A stretch of 64,000 bases of DNA from VBDM01 sp035499735. GTDB lineage: Bacteria > Pseudomonadota > Gammaproteobacteria > Burkholderiales > SG8-39. Every line of letters begins with the position of its first letter. Position 1 is the first letter of the stretch. The position numbers were made by a program, and so were the translations under genes. Location of the stretch: NCBI GenBank assembly GCA_035499735.1, contig DATJYC010000011.1:1-64000 (forward strand), given 5' to 3'. Positions 7,520 through 15,981 of the stretch are shown one piece after another. The notes under the pieces were generated by a model. That model searched no databases, was not told the origin of the DNA, and worked only from the letters and a program-made list of their open reading frames with translations.

Positions 7520-10024
7520 ATGAGCCGATACCGGATCCGGCGCTCCCTGGTTCTCGCTCCGTTCCTTCAGCACACCGGCAGGCTCGCCCTCTCGGTGCTG
7601 GCGATCGCCCTCGGAGTGGCGCTTGGCTACGTCGTGCAGCTCATCAACCAAGCCGCGATCAACGAGTTCGGAGCCGCGGTGCAGACGCTGTCGGGCGAGG
7701 CCGATCTCACGGTGCGAGGCCCCCGCGCGGGATTCGACGAGGCGCTGTTTCCGCGCCTGGCCGCCTCGGCCGGGGTCGCGGTGGCGAGCCCCGTGCTGGA
7801 AGTGGACGCGAAGCTTCCGGGCCGGCGCGAGCCTCTGCAGATCCTGGGGCTCGACATCTTCCGCGCCGCGCGCATCCAGCCCTTCCTCGCGGCCGAGGCC
7901 GGAGGCGACCGCCTCGATTTCCTGCGTCCCGACAGGATCTTCCTGTCCGCGGCTGCGGCCGAGTGGCTGGGACTGAAGAAGGACGACCCGTTCCCGGTGC
8001 AGGTGGGGCTGCGCGTGGTGTCGCTGCGGGTGGCCGGCGTGATCGGCGAGACGCGCCGCCCGCGCTTCGCGGTCATCGACCTCGGCGCGGCGCAGGCCCT
8101 GTTCGGCAGAGCCGGCTTCCTCAACCGCATCGACCTGCGGCTTCGTCCCGGCGTGGACCCGCGGCGCTTCGCGGAGCGGCTGCAGGCCGATTTGCCCGCG
8201 GGCACCGTCGTCGAGCGGCCCGAGGCAGACGTGGAGCGAAGCGGCGCGCCTTCGCGGGCCTACCGCGTCAACCTCAACGTGCTCGCGCTGGTGGCGCTGT
8301 TCACCGGCGGGCTCCTCGTCTTCTCCGCGCAGGCGCTCGCCGTGGTGCGGCGGCGCGCCCAGCTCGCGCTGCTGCGCGTGCTCGGCGTGACCCGCCGCGG
8401 GCTCGTCGCGATGCTCCTCGCCGAAGCCGCGGCGGTCGGCGCGCTCGGCGGGCTCGCCGGAATCGCGCTCGGCCACGCGAGCGCGGGCGCGGTGCTGCGG
8501 CACTTCGGCGCGGAGCTCGGCGGTGGCTACTTCCGCGGCCTCGCGCCCGAGATCGTGCTCGACTGGCCGGCGCTGCTGCTGTTCTTCGGCCTGGGAGTTC
8601 TCGCCGCCGTGCTCGGCAGCCTCGCGCCCGCGCTCGAGGCGGCGGGAGCGGCTCCGGCCGCCGCGTTGAAGGCGGGCGACGAAGGGCGCGCCTTCGAGCG
8701 GCTGCAGAGCCCGTGGCCGGGCGTCGCCGTGATGCTCGCCGGGACCGCGCTCACCCAGGCTGGTCCGGTGGACGGGCTGCCGCTCGCCGGATACCTCGCC
8801 ATCGGCCTGCTGCTTGTCGGCACCGTCATGCTGATGCCGCGCGTCGCGGCGCTCGCGTTCCGCCTGGCGCCCGCGCTCGGGCCGCGGCCGGTGCGGCTCG
8901 GGCTGGCGCAGCTGCGTGGAGCGCCGGGCCAGGCGGGCGTGAGCCTCGCCGCCATCGTCGCGGCTGTGAGCCTCATGGTTTCGATGGCGATCATGGTCGC
9001 CTCCTTCCGCCAGTCGTTCGACGAATGGCTGGAGCGCATCCTGCCTGCGGACCTGTACCTCAGAAGCGGAGCCGCCTCGGACACCGCCTACCTGTCGACG
9101 GCCGACCAGCAGGCGATCGCGGCGCTTCCCGGAGTCCGCCGCGCGGAGTTCCTGCGCATCCAGCGACTCATCGTCGATCCGGACAGGCCGCCGCTCACGC
9201 TGCTCGCCCGCGCGGTCGAGGCCGAGGGCAGGGTTCCCCCGCTGCTGGGCGCAGCGTACGCGCCGAAAGCGGGCGAGCCGCCCCCCGCGTGGGTGAGCGA
9301 GGTCGCGGCCGCGATCTACGGCTGGCGGCCGGGATCGGCGATCGAGATTCCGCTCGGTGGACGGCGCGCGCGCTTCACCGTCGCCGGGGTGTGGCGCGAC
9401 TACGCCCGCCAGCAGGGCGCGGTGCTCATCGAGCGCTATGAGTATCTCCGCTACACCGGGGACTCCTACGCGGACGACGCCGCGATCTGGCTCGTGCCCG
9501 GCGCCGACCCGGACAGGGTCAAGAGCGAGATCGAGGCGCGGCTTCCGGGAGGCGCCAACGTCGAGATGAGCGGACCCGAGGAGATCCGCGAGGGCTCGCT
9601 CCGCATATTCGACCGCACGTTCGCGGTCACCTACGCCCTCGAACTCGTGGCGGTCGCAATCGGCCTGTTCGGGCTCTCCTCGAGCTTCGGCGCGCTGGTG
9701 CTCGCACGCCGGCGCGAGTTCGGCGTGCTGCGCCACATCGGCATGACGCGCCGCCAGATCGGCGTCATGCTCGCGGGCGAGGGCCTGCTCGTGAGCGCGC
9801 TCGGGCTCGCCGTGGGGCTGGCCCTCGGCTGGCTGATCAGCCTGGTGCTGATCGACGTGGTCAATCCGCAGTCCTTCCACTGGGGCATGGAGCTGCACAT
9901 GCCCTGGCGGCTGCTCGGCGAATTCGTGGCCGTCATGCTGGCGATGGCGACGCTCACGGCGATCGCCAGCGGCCGCCAGGCGATGAGCGCGGAAGCGGTG
10001 CGCGCGGTGAAGGAGGACTGGTGA
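7520..10024 (+). CDS. FtsX/MacB-type ABC transporter permease (fused double unit)
   Basis: 834 residues with an ATG at 7520 after GGAGGG. It has an N-terminal membrane anchor (LALSVLAIALGVALGYVVQL), a MacB-like periplasmic domain, then a cluster of FtsX helices (about 255-400), a second half with another N-terminal helix (VSLAAIVAAVSLMVSMAIMV), periplasmic domain and three final helices (LELVAVAIGLFGLSSSF through MLAMATLTAI). The two halves make it a complete permease pair in one chain, as in lipoprotein or AttFG-like exporters. No ATP-binding subunit is encoded anywhere in the window. It overlaps the next gene by GTGA and is likely co-transcribed with it. Confidence 0.88.
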   Translation: MSRYRIRRSLVLAPFLQHTGRLALSVLAIALGVALGYVVQLINQAAINEFGAAVQTLSGEADLTVRGPRAGFDEALFPRLAASAGVAVASPVLEVDAKLPGRREPLQILGLDIFRAARIQPFLAAEAGGDRLDFLRPDRIFLSAAAAEWLGLKKDDPFPVQVGLRVVSLRVAGVIGETRRPRFAVIDLGAAQALFGRAGFLNRIDLRLRPGVDPRRFAERLQADLPAGTVVERPEADVERSGAPSRAYRVNLNVLALVALFTGGLLVFSAQALAVVRRRAQLALLRVLGVTRRGLVAMLLAEAAAVGALGGLAGIALGHASAGAVLRHFGAELGGGYFRGLAPEIVLDWPALLLFFGLGVLAAVLGSLAPALEAAGAAPAAALKAGDEGRAFERLQSPWPGVAVMLAGTALTQAGPVDGLPLAGYLAIGLLLVGTVMLMPRVAALAFRLAPALGPRPVRLGLAQLRGAPGQAGVSLAAIVAAVSLMVSMAIMVASFRQSFDEWLERILPADLYLRSGAASDTAYLSTADQQAIAALPGVRRAEFLRIQRLIVDPDRPPLTLLARAVEAEGRVPPLLGAAYAPKAGEPPPAWVSEVAAAIYGWRPGSAIEIPLGGRRARFTVAGVWRDYARQQGAVLIERYEYLRYTGDSYADDAAIWLVPGADPDRVKSEIEARLPGGANVEMSGPEEIREGSLRIFDRTFAVTYALELVAVAIGLFGLSSSFGALVLARRREFGVLRHIGMTRRQIGVMLAGEGLLVSALGLAVGLALGWLISLVLIDVVNPQSFHWGMELHMPWRLLGEFVAVMLAMATLTAIASGRQAMSAEAVRAVKEDW

Positions 10025-11085
10025 CGGAGCGCGTCCTCGCGCTCATCGCCCTGTGCCTGGCGCCTTTCGCCTTCGGCGCGGCGGAAGACTACCCGCCGGT
10101 GCGGCCGGGCGTGGCGCTGCAGTTTCCGCGCGACCACGGCAGCCATCCGCAATTCCGCAACGAGTGGTGGTATGTCACCGGGTGGCTCAAGACCGAAGAC
10201 GGGCGCGAGCTCGGCGTGCAGATCACGTTCTTCCGCAACCGTCCGCGCGTCGCCGAGGACGTCGCCAGCCGCTTCGCGCCCCGCGAGCTGCTCTTCGCCC
10301 ACGCTGCGCTCTCCGATCCCGCAACGGGGCAGCTGCTCCACGACCAGCGCGCCGCGCGCGCCGGGTTCGGGCTCGCCGAGGCGCGGCAAGGAGGCACCGA
10401 CGTGTCAATCGAGGACTGGGCGCTGAAGGCGGACGCGGGCGGCTACGCGGCCCGCGTCGCCGGCCGGGACTTCCGCTACGGCCTGCACTTCGAGGCGACC
10501 CAGGGCGTGCTCGTCGAGGGCGAGCGCGGCGTGAGCCGCAAGGGCCCGCTGCCGGGACAGGCGAGCTACTACTACAGCCTGCCCCACCTGGCGGTGAGCG
10601 GGAGCGTATCGCTCCGGGGAGTGGAGCGGCGCGTCTCGGGCGAGGCGTGGCTGGATCACGAATGGTCGAGCGAGCCGCTCGCTGAAGGCGCAGTCGGCTG
10701 GGACTGGGTCGGCCTCAACCTCGAAGGGGGTGCGGCGCTGATGGCGTTCCGGATCCGCTCGGGGGACGGCGGCACCTTCTGGGCGGGCGGCAGCCTGCGC
10801 GGCGCCGACGGCCGCGTGCGCGTGCTGAAGCCCTCCGAGGTCCGCTTCCTTCCGCTGCGGCGCTGGCGCTCGCCCCGCACCGGGGCGGAGTATCCGGTCG
10901 CCGCGCGCCTCGAGGCGGGTCCCGTCGCCGTCGACCTGGAGCCCCTCATGGACGACCAGGAGATGGACGCCCGCGCGAGCACGGGAACGGTCTACTGGGA
11001 AGGCGCCGTCCGGGCGAAGGGGGAAAAAGCGGCGGGGCGGGGCTATCTCGAGCTGACCGGCTACTGGAAACCGCTGAAGCTTTAG
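10021..11085 (+). CDS. AttH/CrtC-like lipocalin-domain exported protein
   Basis: 354 residues from a GTG that overlaps the permease stop. A short signal peptide (LALIALCLAPFAFGAAED) precedes the family signature HPQFRNEWWYVTGWLKTEDG and later SGEAWLDHEWSSEPLAEGAVGWDWVGL, the hallmarks of the AttH / carotenoid 1,2-hydratase-like double-lipocalin family. Known homologues are encoded beside an ABC ATPase and an FtsX-type permease and are thought to be periplasmic or secreted. The gene order here matches that pairing except for the missing ATPase. No evidence of carotenoid genes exists nearby, so hydratase activity should not be assumed. Confidence 0.88.
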   Translation: MTERVLALIALCLAPFAFGAAEDYPPVRPGVALQFPRDHGSHPQFRNEWWYVTGWLKTEDGRELGVQITFFRNRPRVAEDVASRFAPRELLFAHAALSDPATGQLLHDQRAARAGFGLAEARQGGTDVSIEDWALKADAGGYAARVAGRDFRYGLHFEATQGVLVEGERGVSRKGPLPGQASYYYSLPHLAVSGSVSLRGVERRVSGEAWLDHEWSSEPLAEGAVGWDWVGLNLEGGAALMAFRIRSGDGGTFWAGGSLRGADGRVRVLKPSEVRFLPLRRWRSPRTGAEYPVAARLEAGPVAVDLEPLMDDQEMDARASTGTVYWEGAVRAKGEKAAGRGYLELTGYWKPLKL

Positions 11086-11098
11086 GTACACTGGCGCC

Positions 11099-11878
11099 TT
11101 GTCCGCGCAGTCCGAACCCTTCTTCGTCGTCGTCCGGGGCCACAAGCTCGAAGTCCAGCACATTCCCGGGTCCGCGCGCACCCTGGTGTTCCTGCACGAG
11201 GGCCTGGGATCGGTGGCGATGTGGCGCGATTTTCCCGGGGACACAGCCCGTGCGACCGGCTGCGCCGCGGTCGTCTATTCGCGCTACGGCTACGGCCAGT
11301 CGGAGGTGCTGCGCGAGCCGCGGCGCGTCGACTACATGCACGTCGAGGCGCTCGAGGTGCTGCCGGAGCTGCTCCGGGTGCTCGAGGTGCAGGATCCCGT
11401 GCTCGTCGGTCACTCGGACGGCGGATCGATCGCCCTCATCCACGCGTCCGTGCACCCGGGGGTGAAAGGCCTGGTGCTCATGGCGCCGCACGTGTTCGTC
11501 GAGGACATCAGCGTGAAGAGCATCGCAGAGGCGAAGACGACGTTCGAGACTACCGATCTCGCGCAGAAGCTCGGCCGCTATCACGCCGACGCGGCGAAGA
11601 CCTTCCGGGGATGGAACGACATCTGGCTGCACCCGGACTTCCGCAGCTGGAACATCGAGGACGTGCTGCCGCGCATCCACTGCCCGATGCTCGCGATCCA
11701 GGGCTTCGACGACGAGTACGGAACCATGGCGCAGCTCGATGCGATCGCGAAGCAGACCGGCGGGCCCGTCGAGCTGCTGCGCCTGGCCGCGTGCCGCCAC
11801 TCGCCGCACCGCGACCAGCCCAGGGTCGTCATCGAGGCGATGTCGCGCTTCGTCGACCGGCTCGACGGCGGAGCGTAG
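11099..11878 (+). CDS. Alpha/beta hydrolase
   Basis: 259 residues from a TTG at 11099. The hydrolase fold is shown by LVFLHEGLGSVAMWRDFP (oxyanion region), SRYGYGQSE, the nucleophile elbow GHSDGG, the acid region in IQGFDDEYGT and the final His in CRHSPHRDQP. This combination (HEGLGS, GHSDGGS) is common in a proteobacterial subfamily of small esterase-like hydrolases; natural substrates are not established. It lies 13 bases after the AttH-like gene and 36 before an amidohydrolase, consistent with one transcript. It may hydrolyse an ester or C-C bond in a catabolic intermediate. Confidence 0.87.
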   Translation: MSAQSEPFFVVVRGHKLEVQHIPGSARTLVFLHEGLGSVAMWRDFPGDTARATGCAAVVYSRYGYGQSEVLREPRRVDYMHVEALEVLPELLRVLEVQDPVLVGHSDGGSIALIHASVHPGVKGLVLMAPHVFVEDISVKSIAEAKTTFETTDLAQKLGRYHADAAKTFRGWNDIWLHPDFRSWNIEDVLPRIHCPMLAIQGFDDEYGTMAQLDAIAKQTGGPVELLRLAACRHSPHRDQPRVVIEAMSRFVDRLDGGA

Positions 11879-11914
11879 AATACCGCGCGACAACGACACC
11901 GCTTCCGAGGCCTC

Positions 11915-13009
11915 TTGAATTCCGATCTCAAGCTCGACATCTTCCCGCACATCTTCCCCAGGCCCTTCTTCGACCGCATGATGCAGATCGCGGAGGGCAA
12001 CCCAGCGCTCAAGGCCAACATCAAGCGCTGGCTTCACATTCCCGTGCTCTGGGACCTCGATGCGCGGCTGAAGATGATGGACCGCTTCAAGGGGTACCGG
12101 CAGATCCTCACCCTGTCGCTGCCCGCGATAGAGTTCCTCGCGCCGCACGACGAGTCGCCGGCGCTCGCGAGGCTCGCGAACGACGGCATGGCCGAGATCG
12201 TCGCGAAGCACCCCGACAAGTTCCCCGCGTTCGTCGCGTCGCTACCGATGAACAACGTCCCCGAGGCGTTGCGCGAGATGGACCGGGCGATCGCCGAGCT
12301 GGGCGCGAAGGGCGTTCAGATCTTCACCAATATGAACGGGCGTCCGCTCGACGAGCCGGAGTTCTACCCGATCTTCGAGCGCATGACGAACAAGTACGAG
12401 CTGCCGATCTGGGTGCACCCGACGCGGACGGCGAAGTTCGCCGACTACGCGAGCGAGACCAAGTCGAAGTACGAGATCTACTGGCTGTTCGGCTGGCCCT
12501 ACGAGACGAGCGTGTTCATGGCGCGGCTGGTGTTTTCCGGGATGCTGGAAAAGCTGCCTAACCTCAAGATCATCACGCATCACCTCGGCGCGATGGCGCC
12601 GTTCTTCGACGCGCGGATCGGCTACGGCATGGATCAGCTGGGCACGCGCACCTCGGACGAGGATTACACGGTCATCCTCAAGCGCATGGGGCGGCGCCCC
12701 GTCGAGTTCTTCAAGATGTTCTACGCCGACACCTCGATCAACGGCTCCAAGTCGGCGACGCGCTGCGGGCTGGACTTCTACGGGACGGACCACGTGCTCT
12801 TCGGCACCGACTGCCCGTTCGACCCGGAAGGCGGGCCGCTGTTCATCCGGGAGGTCATCAAGGCCGTCGACGGCCTGAGGCTCGGGGAGAACGACCGGCG
12901 CAAGGTCTACTTCGGCAACGCGATCCGGCTGCTGCGCCTCGAGCTGCCGGCGCCGGCGAAGCCGAAGAAGGCCGCGCCGAGGCCGAAGAAGGGGAAGAAG
13001 CGCAGATGA
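11915..13009 (+). CDS. Amidohydrolase_2-family (ACMSD-like) protein
   Basis: 364 residues from a TTG at 11915 after a GAGG. The TIM-barrel amidohydrolase_2 pattern is present: a DIFPHIFP start, KFPAFVASLPMNN, GAKGVQIFTNMNGRPLDEPEFYPIF, LPIWVHPTR with the barrel His, LKIITHHLGAM and the terminal LFGTDCPFD aspartate. The usual first metal motif HxH is here F-P-H, so its first ligand is changed. Relatives decarboxylate or hydrate carboxylated muconate-type products (ACMSD, LigJ/GalB, resorcylate decarboxylases). The tail from about residue 345 is very basic (repeated PKK). It overlaps the next gene by ATGA. Confidence 0.84.
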   Translation: MNSDLKLDIFPHIFPRPFFDRMMQIAEGNPALKANIKRWLHIPVLWDLDARLKMMDRFKGYRQILTLSLPAIEFLAPHDESPALARLANDGMAEIVAKHPDKFPAFVASLPMNNVPEALREMDRAIAELGAKGVQIFTNMNGRPLDEPEFYPIFERMTNKYELPIWVHPTRTAKFADYASETKSKYEIYWLFGWPYETSVFMARLVFSGMLEKLPNLKIITHHLGAMAPFFDARIGYGMDQLGTRTSDEDYTVILKRMGRRPVEFFKMFYADTSINGSKSATRCGLDFYGTDHVLFGTDCPFDPEGGPLFIREVIKAVDGLRLGENDRRKVYFGNAIRLLRLELPAPAKPKKAAPRPKKGKKRR

Positions 13010-13884
13010 CCCTTCCGCGCGAGCGCGTCGCCTATTCGGCCATCGTCGACCGGCCGAGGCTCAAGCTCCCCGCCGGCAAGCGCATCATCGTCTGGACGAT
13101 CGTCAATCTCGAGGTCTGGGACATCTCGCGGCCCATGGCGCGGCAAGTGCTTCCCCCGCCGACCGGGGCCTCGCTGCTGCCCGACGTGCCGAACTGGAGC
13201 TGGCACGAGTACGGCATGCGCGTGGGCTTCTGGCGCTTCCACGCGCTCTACCGGCGCCTGAAGATCAGGCCGACGCTCGCGATCAACGCACGCGTGTGCG
13301 TCGACTACCCGCGCGTTGCCCAGGCCTGCCTGGACGCGGGCTGGGAATTCATGGGCCACAGCTACGAGCAGGGTCCGATCCACAACGAAAAAGACCAGCC
13401 GGCGATGATCAAGCGCTCGCTCGACACTCTCGAGAAATTCACCGGCAGGCGGCCGGTCGGATGGCTGGGACCGGGCCTCACCGAGACCTACGACACGCCC
13501 GAGCACCTCACCGCGGCCGGGATCAGGTACATCGGCGATTGGGTGTACGACGATGAGCCGACCGAGATCTCGACCGCGAACGGGCCGCTGGTGACGCTGC
13601 CTTACACGGTCGAGTGCAACGACATTCCGATGATGATCATCCAGCACCACGAGGCTGCGTACTGGACGCAGAAGTGCATCGACTGCTTCGAGCGGCTCTA
13701 CCAGGAGAGCGGCGAGCGCCCGAAGATCATGGCGATCGCCATCCATCCCTACATCACCGGCCAGCCGTTCCGCATCAAGTACCTGGAAAAGATCTACGAC
13801 GCCATCGCGAAGCGCAAGGGCGTGCTGCACTGGAACGGCGAGCAGATCCTCGAGTGGTATTCGAAGGCAAGAACGACGGCCTAG
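13006..13884 (+). CDS. Polysaccharide-deacetylase-fold protein (PuuE-like)
   Basis: 292 residues, ATG overlapping the upstream stop. It resembles the NodB-fold group annotated as polysaccharide deacetylase or allantoinase-like (PuuE): IIVWTIVNLEVWDI, SWHEYGMRVGFWRFHALYRRL, FMGHSYEQGPIHNE, RRPVGWLGPGLTETYDTPEHLTAAGI and MAIAIHPYITGQPFR. The canonical TFDDG motif of carbohydrate deacetylases is absent, while the HSxxx and final His regions remain. No signal peptide is seen, so it should be cytosolic and is unlikely to act on cell-wall glycans. Coupling to the amidohydrolase suggests a shared small-molecule pathway. Confidence 0.82.
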   Translation: MTLPRERVAYSAIVDRPRLKLPAGKRIIVWTIVNLEVWDISRPMARQVLPPPTGASLLPDVPNWSWHEYGMRVGFWRFHALYRRLKIRPTLAINARVCVDYPRVAQACLDAGWEFMGHSYEQGPIHNEKDQPAMIKRSLDTLEKFTGRRPVGWLGPGLTETYDTPEHLTAAGIRYIGDWVYDDEPTEISTANGPLVTLPYTVECNDIPMMIIQHHEAAYWTQKCIDCFERLYQESGERPKIMAIAIHPYITGQPFRIKYLEKIYDAIAKRKGVLHWNGEQILEWYSKARTTA

Positions 13885-13891
13885 CGCGGGC

Positions 13892-14500
13892 CTACTTGGC
13901 GGGACCCCTGAAGAGGTAGATCACGGCGCTGCGCATTTCGGCGTCGGTGAGGTCGGCCATTCCGCCGCGCGCCGGCATGCCGCCGTGCCCGTTGATCGCC
14001 GAGCGCACCGTGGCGTCCAGGCCGTTCTTCAGGCGCGGGATCCAGGCGTCCCTGTCGCCGATCTTCGGCGCGCCGCCCTTGCCGGCTTCGTGGCACTTGA
14101 TGCACTGGGCCTTCACGATCGCCTCGCCCGTTCGCGGCGCCGGGGGAGCGCTCTTGTCCACGGGCTCCCTCCATTTGCCCCCCGACCGGTTGACCATGTA
14201 GGTGACGGCGCGCTTGATCTCCATGTCGGACAGGCTCTCGTTGCCGCCGTGGGACGGCATCTTGCGTATGCCCTGGAGCGCCGTGGCGGTGAGGCTGGAG
14301 AGTCCGCGCGACGCGCGCTGGCTCCACGCCTGCTTGTCGCCTATCCTGGGCGCGCCGTTCGCGCCCGAGGCGTGGCATTTCGCGCAGACCGCCTCCACCA
14401 CGTCCTTGCCGCTCAGGTTGGTGGGCTGGGCGCCGGCCAGCTGCGGCGCGGCCGCGGCGGCGGAGGCGAGGAAAGCGATGAACGCCGTGGTCCTGGTCAT
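13892..14500 (-). CDS. Diheme cytochrome c (cytochrome c5-type tandem)
   Basis: 202 residues from ATG at 14500; a longer frame upstream runs into the MBL gene and is rejected. A signal peptide (TAFIAFLASAAAAAPQLAGA) leads to two heme-binding domains, each with CxxCH: CAKCH in the first and CIKCH in the second. Each has a distal Met-containing loop (GIRKMPSHGG, GHGGMPARGG). The c5-like repeat is about 85 residues. It is a periplasmic electron carrier. No good ribosome site precedes the ATG, but a perfect FNR-type box and a -10-like TAGAAT lie just upstream, so oxygen-dependent, nearly leaderless expression is likely. The electron partners are not in the window. Confidence 0.92.
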   Translation of the reverse strand: MTRTTAFIAFLASAAAAAPQLAGAQPTNLSGKDVVEAVCAKCHASGANGAPRIGDKQAWSQRASRGLSSLTATALQGIRKMPSHGGNESLSDMEIKRAVTYMVNRSGGKWREPVDKSAPPAPRTGEAIVKAQCIKCHEAGKGGAPKIGDRDAWIPRLKNGLDATVRSAINGHGGMPARGGMADLTDAEMRSAVIYLFRGPAK

Positions 14501-14528
14501 GAGCGGAACGTATTCTAAGCCGTCGCGA

Positions 14529-14552
14529 CCGGTTTGATCCAGATCAAACCGG
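14529..14552 (-). promoter_or_regulatory. FNR/Anr-type box upstream of the diheme cytochrome c
   Basis: TTGAT-N4-ATCAA at 14534-14547 matches the FNR consensus exactly and sits inside a longer perfect palindrome with 11-bp arms (14529-14539 and 14542-14552). On the minus strand a TAGAAT -10-like hexamer lies at 14517-14512. The box centre is about 40 bases from the cytochrome ATG, the class II activator distance if transcription starts at or near the start codon. Confidence 0.65.
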
Positions 14553-14582
14553 CTGCAACCCGGTACCGCCCGGCGTAGCACT

Positions 14583-15569
14583 TCACTTGCGCACGTCCAG
14601 GCACACCGGCTCGCGGTACAGCGGCGACAGGAAGCTCGTGCCCGGGAGCGTCTCCTCGATCGCCATGAACAGCGGCTCCAGCCCGATGTCGACGAAGGTG
14701 CCCGCGATCTCGTCGTGGTGGGCAGGGAGGTAAAGCCTCGGGTTGTAGAGCTGGATGATCGGCAGGGTCGCGGCGATCTGCCGCCTGGCGACGTATTGCC
14801 CGATGTAGCCGACGATCGCGACATCGGTTTTGCCGCCGATGCGCTTCAGCGCCTCGCGCTCGGCGTCGGTGATCGGCCCGGCGCTGTTGCGGAAGATCAG
14901 CCTGAAGCCGCTGTCGAAGGTGAAGAGGTACGCGATCGTGCCCTCGGTGATGACCCTGGGGTCGAAGGTGCCGCGCTTCACGATCGCGGCCTCGGCCGCG
15001 GCCTCCTCGCTCGTCGGCGCGCCCGCCGCCGCGGCGATCGCCTTGCGGAAGGCGTCGAGGACCTCGGGGGCGAGCGTGCTGTGCCGCGCAAGGATGGCCT
15101 CCACGGTAAAGCCCTTGTACTTCAGCACCTCGCCGCCGTGCACCGTCGTCGCCTGCTTAGCGGGCAGCCCGAGCGCGACGGCGGTCTCGGTCACGGTCGG
15201 AGCGCCGATGACCCGGGCGCCGGTCTGCGCGCCGACCGACGCGGCGTCGGACATGTGGTCGAAGTGCGCGTGGCCGACGAAGATCGCGCTCGCACGCTTC
15301 ACGTCCTTCGGGCCGAAGCCGATCGGACGGTTGCGCGGCCCGCGGTCGTAATAGGCGTCGAGCAGGATCACGTCGCCGCCGTAGGCGAGCTCGAAATTCG
15401 TCGTGCCGAGCCAGCGGATCGCGAGAATGCCCTCGGGTGGCATCGCACCGCCGATCGCGGCCGGCGTGCGCGCGCGGCAGGCAGGCACGTCCGGCGAGAC
15501 GACGAAGGCCTTGTCGGCGAGCGCGGCAGAAGGGGCGAGAAGGGCGAGGGCGATCCAGAAGCGCTTCAT
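14583..15569 (-). CDS. Exported MBL-fold metallohydrolase
   Basis: 328 residues from ATG at 15569 after a clear GGAGG. A signal peptide (FWIALALLAPSAALA) is followed by an MBL fold: ILAIRWLGTTNFELAYGG, ILLDAYYDRGPRN, the metal motif GHAHFDH, and later HHD in LYLPAHHDEIAG. The opening strand WLGTTNFEL and the Asp of LLDAYY are usual for the UlaG/RomA-like branch. It likely acts in the periplasm on a phosphodiester, lactone or similar substrate, which is unknown. It lies between the cytochrome c gene and a DUF488 gene in the same direction. Confidence 0.88.
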   Translation of the reverse strand: MKRFWIALALLAPSAALADKAFVVSPDVPACRARTPAAIGGAMPPEGILAIRWLGTTNFELAYGGDVILLDAYYDRGPRNRPIGFGPKDVKRASAIFVGHAHFDHMSDAASVGAQTGARVIGAPTVTETAVALGLPAKQATTVHGGEVLKYKGFTVEAILARHSTLAPEVLDAFRKAIAAAAGAPTSEEAAAEAAIVKRGTFDPRVITEGTIAYLFTFDSGFRLIFRNSAGPITDAEREALKRIGGKTDVAIVGYIGQYVARRQIAATLPIIQLYNPRLYLPAHHDEIAGTFVDIGLEPLFMAIEETLPGTSFLSPLYREPVCLDVRK

Positions 15570-15591
15570 GGGGTTCCTCCTTGAGTCGTGG

Positions 15592-15981
15592 TCAGCTTCG
15601 TTCTATGAGCACGCGCAAGAGATGCCGGTGGCAGTGCGACTCCTCCTCGGCGCAGTGACAGAGGAGCGTCACGTTGCTTTGCCGCGCGAGCCGCTTGAGA
15701 AGGCGCAGCGTGAATTTCTGCCCGTGGTTCTTGATGGTGCGGCTGCGCTTGTCGATCGGTCCGTCGAGAACGAGCTCCTTCGCGTACTCCCGCGCGAACC
15801 GCGCCCACGAGGTCGCGCCGGTCTGCATGCGGCGCAGCAGCTGCTCGCTGGGGCCGAGGCTGGGCATCCACACGTCGTAGCGCGATTTCGGGAGGCCGCG
15901 TCCGCGGAAGCGGGCGGCGAGGATGCGCAGGCCGTCGCGCCCGCGGTCGATGGCGGTGTGGACGCTCTTCGTTTTCAGCAC
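15592..15981 (-). CDS. DUF488-family protein
   Basis: 129 residues from a GTG at 15981 with GGAGG about 12 bases upstream; the frame stays open far upstream only as a shadow of topoisomerase. DUF488 (YeaO-type) features are clear: DRGRDGLRILAARFRGRGLP, YDVWMPSLGPSEQLLRRM, TSWARFAREYAKEL, and the end TLLCHCAEEESHCHRHLLRVLI with a Cys/His cluster. Family members are small proteins of undefined role, often near stress or DNA genes. It overlaps the next membrane protein gene by 7 bases and belongs to the cluster read leftward with topoisomerase IB. Confidence 0.85.
   Translation of the reverse strand: MLKTKSVHTAIDRGRDGLRILAARFRGRGLPKSRYDVWMPSLGPSEQLLRRMQTGATSWARFAREYAKELVLDGPIDKRSRTIKNHGQKFTLRLLKRLARQSNVTLLCHCAEEESHCHRHLLRVLIERS

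Noticed and set aside
14529..14552. The long palindrome as an intrinsic terminator of the MBL gene
   Set aside because: No T tract follows on the minus strand, and the core matches the FNR consensus exactly with a -10-like hexamer beyond it.
13892..14824. A longer start for the diheme cytochrome gene
   Set aside because: The extension would run through the FNR palindrome and into the MBL coding region; ATG at 14500 gives a proper signal peptide.
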